In this document: positions 1-7,300 of the stretch, in pieces | How positions within the stretch are numbered: position 1 is the first letter of the stretch | Layout of the letters: each line of letters starts with the position of its first letter | Assembly (NCBI GenBank): GCA_964648695.1 | Contig: CAZYLH010000032.1 | Coordinates: forward strand, 1-14,748 | Direction of reading: 5' to 3' | DNA from: UBA4292 sp964648695 | GTDB lineage: Bacteria > Bacillota > Clostridia > Lachnospirales > Lachnospiraceae | Length of the DNA: 14,748 bases | Notes under the pieces: model-generated | Told to the model about the DNA's origin: nothing | The model's database searches: none | What the model saw: the letters and a program-made list of their open reading frames with translations, nothing else | Position numbers and translations under genes: made by a program

Positions 1-869
1 TCATAGGTGACTGTCGCGCTCAGGCTCACTGTTTCTCCCGGCTCTGGATATTCTTCGCTCACGCTAACCGTCACCGCATAACCGCTAGAGGCGGTGCTCT
101 CTTCTGTCACATTAAATGTTACGTATGTTATAGCTTTCCTACTGTATGACGTGTCCTGAAGCTCCGCGGCAATATAGTAGGTTCCGATGCTTGGCAATAT
201 AACAGTCGCCGTCAGGGAAGTTCCTGTGTTGCCACTAATCGTAGCGTCTTCCATTCCATCAGAATGACCAGTATCCCAGATATCATACCACCACCAGAGG
301 TAGTATCCGGAGGATGAGAGATCTGTGATCGCCGTCCCGTTATAAGTTACTGTCGCTGTCAGTGTCACGGTATCTCCCGCTCCGGGATTTGCATCGCTCA
401 CGCTGACCGTCACCGCATAGCCGCTAGAGGAGCTGCTCTCCTCTGTCACATTAAATGTGACGTATGTTATAGTTTTCCTACTGTATGACGTGTCCTGAAG
501 CTCCGCGGCAATATAGTAGTTTCCGGTGCTTGGCAATGTGACAGTCGCTGTCAAGGAAGTTCCCGTGTTACCACTAATCGTAGCGTCGGTATTTCCGTCT
601 GAATGGCCAGTATCCCAGATATCATACCACCACCATAGATATAGTCCTTCAGATGAGAGATTTGTAATTTCCGTCCCGTTATAAGTGACCTTCGCTGTCA
701 GTGTCACCGTATCTCCCGCACCGGGATTTTCATCACTTACGGTAACCTCCACCGCATAACCGCTAGCCGCAAGAGAGGTTATACCCCCCCCGACAAAAGA
801 CAGCGTCATAGATAGTGCAATTAGTATACTTAAGAGCTGTCTTCCACATTGTTTTAGTGCCTGCTTCAT
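1..869 (-). CDS. Secreted protein with tandem Ig-like 113-residue repeats (3' end cut by window edge)
   Basis: The frame is open from an ATG at 869 to the window edge, 289 codons with no stop, so the C-terminus and any wall anchor are not visible. The start is set by an AGGAAGGAG site about five bases upstream. Residues 1 to about 34 form a signal peptide: basic MKQALKQCGR, a hydrophobic core (LLSILIALSMTLSFV), three glycines, then a likely cleavage near SLAA. From residue 36 a 113-residue unit repeats: two full copies (nt 421-764 and about 82-425) and the first part of a third (1 to about 86). Copies 1 and 2 differ at about 16 of 113 positions. Each starts SGYAV, holds a WWWYDIWDTGHSDG strand and ends TYVTFNVTEES. 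The Ser/Thr/Gly/Val-rich beta pattern suggests an immunoglobulin-like cell-surface fold. No family was recognised with certainty, and no catalytic motif is visible. The G8 tract at 784-791 lies in codons 27-29. Confidence 0.85.
   Translation of the reverse strand, partial: MKQALKQCGRQLLSILIALSMTLSFVGGGITSLAASGYAVEVTVSDENPGAGDTVTLTAKVTYNGTEITNLSSEGLYLWWWYDIWDTGHSDGNTDATISGNTGTSLTATVTLPSTGNYYIAAELQDTSYSRKTITYVTFNVTEESSSSSGYAVTVSVSDANPGAGDTVTLTATVTYNGTAITDLSSSGYYLWWWYDIWDTGHSDGMEDATISGNTGTSLTATVILPSIGTYYIAAELQDTSYSRKAITYVTFNVTEESTASSGYAVTVSVSEEYPEPGETVSLSATVTY
82..759 (-). repeat. Two tandem 339-bp coding repeats, third copy partial
   Basis: The same motif (CCGCTAG on the plus strand) starts at 82, 421 and 760, giving an exact period of 339 bp, or 113 codons. 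The two full units have no indels relative to each other and encode proteins about 86% identical. A third unit continues to the window edge and looks more diverged. Exact in-frame spacing suggests recent duplication, and the copy number could change by recombination. Confidence 0.9.
784..791 (-). repeat. G8 homopolymer in signal-peptide coding region (possible phase-variation tract)
   Basis: Eight consecutive G on the coding strand encode Gly27 to Gly29 of the repeat protein. With seven G the next codons read GTA TAA, an immediate stop. With nine G a TAG is reached seven codons after the tract. Slippage by one base either way would therefore abolish the protein, as at contingency loci. The tract is seen directly; switching is inference. 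Confidence 0.5.
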
Positions 870-938
870 AATCACTCCTTCCTGTAAAACGCTTTTCTTT
901 ATCTGCGTTTACAAACTTGCTCCTTTAACCTACATTCT

Positions 939-974
939 TACGGCTTATCGTGCAACCGGTTGCGCAAAGCCGTA
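939..974 (-). promoter_or_regulatory. Inverted repeat around GCAACCGGTTGC, candidate LacI-family operator or leader hairpin
   Basis: A perfect 12-bp palindrome, GCAACCGGTTGC (952-963), is flanked by an outer inverted repeat TACGGCTT/AAGCCGTA (939-946 and 967-974). A short palindrome with a central CG is typical of operators of the LacI/GalR family. Its position about 20-55 bases downstream of the predicted transcription start would suit repression by roadblock. The same bases could instead fold as an RNA hairpin in the 5' UTR. The run of T on the coding strand precedes rather than follows the stem, so this is not a terminator for this gene. Confidence 0.45.
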
Positions 975-1000
975 AAAAAAAAGCTCTTTTGTCTGGGGTT

Positions 1001-1030
1001 ATTATAGCTTTATTTCCACCAATATTGCAA
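1001..1030 (-). promoter_or_regulatory. Promoter of the Ig-like repeat gene
   Basis: On the minus strand a -35 TTGCAA (1030-1025, four of six consensus bases) is followed after 18 bases by a perfect -10 TATAAT (1006-1001). The predicted start of transcription is near 994, giving a 5' UTR of about 125 nt that contains the 939-974 inverted repeat. It lies just downstream of the galT terminator, so the gene should be transcribed alone. Confidence 0.7.
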
Positions 1031-1052
1031 CGACTTTTTATGGTTTATAGTC

Positions 1053-1091
1053 AAAAAGCGCACTTTGTACAACAAAGCGCGCTTTTTTTAG
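1053..1091 (-). terminator. Terminator downstream of galT (symmetric)
   Basis: A 15-bp stem with one mismatch (arms AAAAAGCGCACTTTG and CAAAGCGCGCTTTTT) and a five-base loop has runs of T on both strands, so it can work in either direction. It separates galT from the promoter of the repeat protein. It lies about 150 bases beyond the galT stop. Confidence 0.8.
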
Positions 1092-1238
1092 GTAATTTTT
1101 ACCAAAGAATGAAACAAGCCACAGCAGTCAGGGGACAAAATATTTGGCTGCGATGCCTACGGATTGTTCCGCGCTACACACTCTCGTGGATCTGTCCAGC
1201 ATTCGCATATCGCAGGATTACATCCCGCTTCTGACATC
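1092..1238 (-). other. galT 3' untranslated stretch with local inverted repeats, no gene seen
   Basis: These 147 bases between the galT stop and its terminator hold no convincing ORF with a ribosome binding site. A closing stem (TGCGATGC at 1149-1156 with GC-ATCGCA at 1205-1214, two-base bulge) encloses a small hairpin CGGA/TCCG (1160-1171) and weaker three-pair stems. This could be a folded 3' UTR or chance pairing. It matched no RNA family I know. Confidence 0.3.
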
Positions 1239-2768
1239 TTACAATGTCCTGATAAATCTTAAAAATGCCTCTTTTCCAAAAGCATCCCTCTTAAACACTC
1301 CCGCGTGTTCTAACACCTTCATAAATACAATTCCTATCTCATCCTGCAAAATGCTCTGGATATTATCCTTAGTCACATCCGTATAGCGCGGCAAAAACTC
1401 CTCCACCCAGTCCGCATGCTTACTTAGAACCTCGTCAGCTCTGATATCTGCGCCTGTGATGATGGCATCGCCCAAGTCCTCCATCTCTTTTTTTAGGCGG
1501 CTTGGCAAAACCGCAAGCCCCATCACTTCAATCAGACCGATATTCTCCTTCTTTATGTGGTGAAGCTCTGCGTGGGGATGAAAAACCCCAAGCGGATGCT
1601 CATCCGTCGTGATATTGTTCCTAAGAACCAGATCCAGCTCATAGGTATCTTCCACTTTTCTGGCAATGGGAGTTATCGTGTTATGGGGTACTCCGTTTGT
1701 CTCTGCAAAAATAAAGGCATCCCTATCAGTATACCCTCTCCATGCGTCTAAAATATATGTCGCCATATCAATAAGCCGCCCTGCGTCTTTATGGCGAATG
1801 CGAATCACCGACATCGGCCATTTCACAATACCGGCCTGAACGTCAGCAAAGCCCGGAATAACAAATTCCTCCTCCATGGGAGCTTTTGCCATGGCAAATG
1901 TATAGTGCCCACCCTGGAAATGGTCGTGGCTTAAGATAGAGCCACCTACAATGGGAAGATCCGCGTTAGACCCCAGAAAATAATGTGGAAACTGGCTCAC
2001 AAAGTCAAAGAGCTTTATAAAGGTCTCTTGGTTAATCTTCATGGGCACATGCCTGCCGTTAAACACTATACAGTGCTCGTTATAGTACACATACGGAGAA
2101 TACTGAAAGCCCCACTGCTCTTTATTTATGGTGATCGGGATAATGCGATGATTCTGTCTTGCAGGGTGGTCTAGCCGCCCCGCATATCCCTCATTTTCAC
2201 GGCAAAGCTGGCACTTAGGGTAGGAGACGCTCTTTGCCTTTCCCGCGGCAGCTATGGCCTTAGGATCCTTTTCCGGCTTTGATAAGTTTATGGTGATATC
2301 TAACTGGCCATACTCCGTATCCGCCTTCCAGCGCATATCCTTGCTGATGCGGTCCCTCCGGATATAGTTGGTATCCTGTGAGAATAAGTAGTACTTTTCC
2401 GTAGCGGTTAGAGGATTCTCCTTATAGCTTCTCTCAAATTCCTTGGTGACCACACTTGGCGGCGGAGTAAGAAGCCCCATGATCTTAGTATCAAACAGAT
2501 CTCTGTAGGTGATGGTGTTATCCTCCATCAGCCCCTTCTCATAGGCGCAGTCTAAGAGGCTGTCCAAGATCTCGTTAAGCGGCGGTGTTTCTATTAAATC
2601 TAGCGCTTCACTCTCCAGAGTCTTTTCAAGAAATTCTTCCAGTTCTCCCGCTGCATCAAGCTTAAACAGCTCCAGCAGGCGGTTTGCGGTATAGACCAGA
2701 TCCTCATGTCTTATAAGACCTGTCTGCAATCCATAAATCAATAGCTTTTCTAACGTTTTCTCCAGCAT
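1239..2768 (-). CDS. galT: UDP-glucose:hexose-1-phosphate (galactose-1-phosphate) uridylyltransferase, class II
   Basis: GalT exchanges UMP between UDP-glucose and galactose-1-phosphate in the cytoplasm (Leloir pathway). The 509 residues fit the class II form of Firmicutes (B. subtilis GalT is about the same length), not the shorter enterobacterial class I form. Visible marks are an N-terminal helical region (1-130), CQLC followed by ENEGYAGR (186-197), and the histidine motif SHDHFQGGH (280-288), which probably carries the nucleophile equivalent to class I HPH. A second His-rich stretch, HPLGVFHPHAELHH, lies at 391-404. The ATG at 2768 follows an AGAGGGG site by about six bases. The gene has its own promoter and is bounded by terminators on both sides, so it is probably monocistronic. 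No galK or galE is in the window. Confidence 0.95.
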   Translation of the reverse strand: MLEKTLEKLLIYGLQTGLIRHEDLVYTANRLLELFKLDAAGELEEFLEKTLESEALDLIETPPLNEILDSLLDCAYEKGLMEDNTITYRDLFDTKIMGLLTPPPSVVTKEFERSYKENPLTATEKYYLFSQDTNYIRRDRISKDMRWKADTEYGQLDITINLSKPEKDPKAIAAAGKAKSVSYPKCQLCRENEGYAGRLDHPARQNHRIIPITINKEQWGFQYSPYVYYNEHCIVFNGRHVPMKINQETFIKLFDFVSQFPHYFLGSNADLPIVGGSILSHDHFQGGHYTFAMAKAPMEEEFVIPGFADVQAGIVKWPMSVIRIRHKDAGRLIDMATYILDAWRGYTDRDAFIFAETNGVPHNTITPIARKVEDTYELDLVLRNNITTDEHPLGVFHPHAELHHIKKENIGLIEVMGLAVLPSRLKKEMEDLGDAIITGADIRADEVLSKHADWVEEFLPRYTDVTKDNIQSILQDEIGIVFMKVLEHAGVFKRDAFGKEAFLRFIRTL

Positions 2769-2797
2769 AAAGGGCCCCTCTTTCTTTTTTACGCATC

Positions 2798-2826
2798 ATT
2801 TTAGCGACAAGCTGTTTTAAAGTCAA
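2798..2826 (-). promoter_or_regulatory. Promoter of galT
   Basis: TTGACT (2826-2821), a 17-base spacer and TAAAAT (2803-2798) match five of six bases at each sigma-A element with ideal spacing. The predicted transcript starts near 2791, giving a 5' UTR of about 22 nt. The -35 box abuts the tail of the gltD terminator. Confidence 0.8.
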
Positions 2827-2871
2827 GAATAAAAGTCTTTTAGTAAGACTGCCGCCCCTTTTGGGCGGCAG
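2825..2871 (-). terminator. Terminator of the gltBD operon, two overlapping hairpins
   Basis: Eleven bases after the gltD stop a 9-bp GC-rich stem, CTGCCGCCC/GGGCGGCAG with loop AAAAG (2849-2871), is followed by a second hairpin AGTCTT/AAGACT (2834-2850) and then a T-rich tail (TTTATTCTT). The strong stem has no direct T run, so the pair of hairpins probably acts together. Confidence 0.7.
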
Positions 2872-2882
2872 CTTTAGCATTT

Positions 2883-4367
2883 CTATAAATTTGTATACCC
2901 CATCAGGTAAAGATCCACCTCTCTGGCTACCTTTCTTCCCTCATTCATGGCATGAACCACTAGGGACTGTCCTTTTCTCATATCTCCGCAGACAAAGACA
3001 TCCGGGGCGCTTGTCGCAAAGCTGTCCTGCGCGGTTCTCACATTAGTCCTTTCGTCAACCTCAACGCCAAAAGCGTCTGTGACATATGCCTGGGAGCCTA
3101 AAAATCCTGCTGCGATGAGCACCATGTCAGCCTCCATCTCATATTCACTTCCCTCCACGCACACCATCATCATTCGTCCGCTGTTTTCATCCTTCTTTGG
3201 CTCAAGTTTTACGCAGATAAGCCCCTTTAGGTTTCCGTTTTCGTCCTTTACAAACTCCTTGACGGTGGTCTGGTAAACTCTTGGGTCATGCCCCCACAGA
3301 GCTATCGCCTCCTCCTGGCCATAATCAACCTTTAAAACCCTCGGCCACTCCGGCCAGGGATTATTAACAGCCCTTGATACGGGCGGGCAGGGCATCATCT
3401 CAAGCTGGGTCACAAGCTTTGCCCCATGGCGGATGGATGTGCCGACACAGTCGTTCCCCGTGTCTCCGCCTCCGATAACGACCACCTTCTTTCCCTTAGC
3501 GGAGATGTAATTCCCGTCAGAAAGCCCGGAGTCTAAAAGGCTCTTGGTGGTGGCGGTGAGGAAATCTACCGCAAAGTAAATGCCATTAGCGTCTCTTCCC
3601 GGCGCATCAATATCCCTGGGATTTGAGGCTCCGCATGCTAGGATCACGCAGTCATACTCCTTTGTAAGCTCCTCTGCCGAATAGTCCACGCCGACATTCA
3701 CACCGGTGATAAACTGTACCCCTGCCTCCTTTAAAAGATCCACTCTTCTGTCGATAAAACGCTTTTCAAGCTTCATATTCGGGATGCCATACATCAAAAG
3801 GCCCCCAATTCTATCGCTTCTCTCAAAGACCGTCACCTGATGTCCCCTGCGGTTTAGCTGCATGGCTGCGGACAAACCCGCAGGCCCTGACCCCACAATG
3901 GCAACCGTCTTTCCGGTGCGCACCTGAGGAGTCTCCGGAAGAACCCAGCCCTCCTCAAAGGCCTTTTCTATAATGGCATACTCGTTTTCCTTGTTGCAGG
4001 TAGGCTCCCCGTTCATCGCCTGAACGCAGGCTGCCTCGCATAAAGCAGGACATACCCTGGCTGTAAACTCCGGAAAACAGCTGGTCTTTTGCAGACGGTT
4101 ATAGGCCTGTCTCCAGTTGCCGGTATAAACCAGGTCGTTCCACTCCGGGATCAGGTTTCCTAACGGGCAGCCGATGGTTGTGGCCCCGACCATCTGTCCG
4201 CTCTGGCAGAAAGGCACGCCGCAGTCCATGCATCTGGCAGCCTGTAGCTGCTGCTTTTCTTTTGCCAGCGGGGTGTGAAACTCATTGTAATTATTTATGC
4301 GCTTTAACGGATCATGCGCAGGCGCAGTCTCTCTTTCATATTCTAAAAATCCTGTTGGCTTTCCCAT
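2883..4367 (-). CDS. gltD: Glutamate synthase (NADPH), small (beta) subunit
   Basis: GltD oxidises NADPH and passes electrons through FAD and iron-sulphur clusters to GltB for glutamate formation from 2-oxoglutarate and glutamine. Its 494 residues are normal for the family. The N-terminal region carries the cysteines for the 4Fe-4S clusters: C46, C49, C54, C67 and C97, C106, C110, C114. The FAD-binding glycine motif VAIVGSGPAGLSAA lies at 155-168, and the NADPH-binding motif VVVIGGGDTGND at 295-306. A C-terminal FAD segment, DVFVCGDMRKGQS, is at 456-468. The ATG at 4367 follows an AGAGGAGAA site located in the 14-base gap after gltB, so the two subunits are co-transcribed and probably made in matched amounts. 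Nothing is missing or truncated. Confidence 0.96.
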   Translation of the reverse strand: MGKPTGFLEYERETAPAHDPLKRINNYNEFHTPLAKEKQQLQAARCMDCGVPFCQSGQMVGATTIGCPLGNLIPEWNDLVYTGNWRQAYNRLQKTSCFPEFTARVCPALCEAACVQAMNGEPTCNKENEYAIIEKAFEEGWVLPETPQVRTGKTVAIVGSGPAGLSAAMQLNRRGHQVTVFERSDRIGGLLMYGIPNMKLEKRFIDRRVDLLKEAGVQFITGVNVGVDYSAEELTKEYDCVILACGASNPRDIDAPGRDANGIYFAVDFLTATTKSLLDSGLSDGNYISAKGKKVVVIGGGDTGNDCVGTSIRHGAKLVTQLEMMPCPPVSRAVNNPWPEWPRVLKVDYGQEEAIALWGHDPRVYQTTVKEFVKDENGNLKGLICVKLEPKKDENSGRMMMVCVEGSEYEMEADMVLIAAGFLGSQAYVTDAFGVEVDERTNVRTAQDSFATSAPDVFVCGDMRKGQSLVVHAMNEGRKVAREVDLYLMGYTNL

Positions 4368-4381
4368 ACGCTTCTCCTCTC

Positions 4382-7300
4382 CTATTGGTTGGTGTTGGCA
4401 TAGAATGCCTCGATCTGTGCCTGCTCGCTGGAGAGACCCTTCTCTTCCATCTGATAAATCGCCATCAGCATTCTCCTGTAATCATGGGGCATGATCTTCT
4501 TAAACTTTGGCAGGTATTCGCTAAAGTTGTCTAGGATCTCCTTGCCCTTCTCGGAGTTTGTATACTTCACATGATCGGCGATCAGCTCCTTTAACTCCAT
4601 GACGTCATACTTGCTGGAGATCTCCTCAGAAGATACCATCTCCTTGTTAAGCTTGGTGTATAAATCTCTGTTTTCATCGAGAACATAGGCCACACCGCCG
4701 CTCATACCCGCGGCAAAGTTCTTTCCAGTAGGGCCAAGTATTACCGCGCGGCCTCCTGTCATATACTCACAGCCGTGGTCGCCCACACCCTCTACAACAG
4801 CGGTCGCACCGGAATTTCGAACGCAGAAGCGCTCGCCTGCCACGCCGTTTATAAACACCTTACCGCTGGTTGCGCCATACAAAGCAACGTTTCCGATGAT
4901 GATGTTCTCCTCCGCCTTAAAAGGTACTCCCTTTGGAGGATAGACCACAAGCTTACCGCCAGATAAACCTTTTCCAAAATAATCGTTTGAATCTCCCACA
5001 AGCTCTAACGTCAGACCCTTAGGGATAAAAGCTCCGAAACTCTGTCCGCCGCTGCCCTTGCACTTGATGGTGAAAGTATCCTCCTGCAAGGTGCTATCGC
5101 CGTGCTGTCTGGTGATCTCAGCGCCAAAGATAGTGCCCACAGTTCTGTCAACACTTGATACATCCACCTCGATGCTTCTCTTACTGCCGTTTTTAAGCGC
5201 TGTCTTTAGCTTGTTTAAGAGGATCTTCTCATCTATTGTCTTGTCAAGCTCAAAGTCAAAGACATTTTTGTTGTAGTATCCGGCAATGGGCCTGGACGCA
5301 TATGGATTATTTATAATGCGGCTAAGATCTACCTTATTTGCCCTCTCAAACTCAAAATCCTTCTTTTGAACCAAAAGGTCAGTTCTTCCCACCAGCTCAT
5401 CCACGGTGCGAATACCAAGCTTAGCCATGTACTCCCTCAGCTCCTGGGCGATAAAGTGCATGAAGTTTATCACATACTCCGGCTTTCCCCTAAAGCGCTT
5501 TCTAAGCTCCGGGTTTTGAGTGGCGATGCCCACCGGACAGGTGTCAAGGTTGCAGACACGCATCATAACACAGCCCATGGTCACCAGCGGCGCTGTCGCA
5601 AAGCCAAACTCCTCCGCGCCAAGCATTGCCGCGATGGCAACATCCCTGCCCGTCATCAGCTTTCCGTCCGTCTCAAGTATAACCTTGTCGCGAAGTCCGT
5701 TCATGATAAGAGCCTGATGCGCCTCTGAAAGCCCCAGCTCCCAGGGAAGGCCCGCATTGTAGATGGAATTTCTAGGCGCTGCACCGGTACCTCCGTCATA
5801 TCCGGAGATTAAGATAACCTGTGCTCCAGCCTTTGCTACACCGGCGGCAACAGTGCCCACTCCCGCCTCTGCTACAAGCTTTACAGAGATCCGTGAATTC
5901 ACATTCGCGTTCTTGCAGTCATAGATAAGCTGCGCCAGATCCTCTATGGAATAGATGTCGTGGTGTGGCGGAGGTGATATAAGAGCCACGCCGGGTGTCG
6001 AGTGTCTGGTCTTTGCTATCCATGGATATACCTTGCCTGCAGGGAGCTGACCGCCCTCGCCGGGCTTTGCTCCCTGAGCCATCTTTATCTGTATCTCCTT
6101 AGCGCTTACCAGATACTCGCTGGTAACGCCAAAGCGGCCGGATGCGATCTGCTTTATGGCAGAGCAGCGGTTCTTTCCGTCCTTTCCGGTGGTAAGCCTT
6201 TCCTTGTCCTCGCCGCCCTCACCGGAGTTAGATTTACCGTGAATGGTATTCATTGCGATGGCAAGTGTCTCGTGAGCCTCCTGTGAGATGGAGCCGTAGC
6301 TCATCGCTCCGGTCTTAAAGCGCTTAACGATCTCGTCCACGCTCTCCACCTCATCGATGGGAATGCCGCCGTTTTCGTCAAACTTAAATTCCAAAAGACC
6401 GCGAAGATTCATGGTGCGCTCATCTTCGTTTATGCTCTTTGAGTACTCCTTGTACATCTCATAGTCACCATGTTTCGTGGACTGCTGCAGCAGGTGGATG
6501 GTCTTAGGGTTATACAAATGCTCCTCAAAGCCAGCCCTCGCCTTATGACTGCCGATGCTGTCAAGAGTCGTATCCTGACCTAAGCCCAGCGGGTCAAACG
6601 CCTTATTGTGCAGCGCGTGGACGTCCTGAGAAATGTCCTCTAAGCCAATTCCCTCCACACGACTTACAGTGTTTGTAAAATACCTCTTAATAACATCGGA
6701 GTTTATTCCGATTGCCTCAAAAATCTGTGAGCCCTGGTAGGACTGGATTGTGGAGATACCCATCTTTGAGGCGATCTTTACAATACCGTGAAGCACCGCA
6801 TCGTTATATGAATTGACCGCCGCATAGTAATCCTTATCAAGCATACCGCTCTCTATCAGATACCTGATATTTTCCTGTGCAAGGTAGGGGTTTATTGCGC
6901 AGGCACCGTATCCAAGAAGCGTTGCAAAATGGTGCACCTCTCTTGGCTCACCGCTCTCTAAGATAATACCAACACTTGTCTTTTTCTTTGTTCTGATAAG
7001 ATGCTGGTTTACAGTGGATACCGCAAGGAGTGACGGAATCGCCACATGGTTTTCATCCACACCCCGATCCGTCAGGATAATGATGTTAGCTCCATCATGC
7101 TCCGCCCTATCCACAAGCAGGCACATATGGTCAAGCGCCTTGGCAAGGGATGTGTTCTTGTAGAAGATGATGGGAACCTCCACCACATGAAAGCCCTCAA
7201 CCTTCATGCTCTTTATCTTTAAAAGGTCCGTGCTTGTGAGGATGGGGTTTTCAATCTTTAATATCTTGCAGTTCTTTGCCTCTTCCTTTAGGATATTTCC

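Noticed and set aside
1..869. Tandem repeats at the left edge as a CRISPR array
   Set aside because: The period is 339 bp, the units are coding and nearly identical throughout, with no repeat-spacer pattern.
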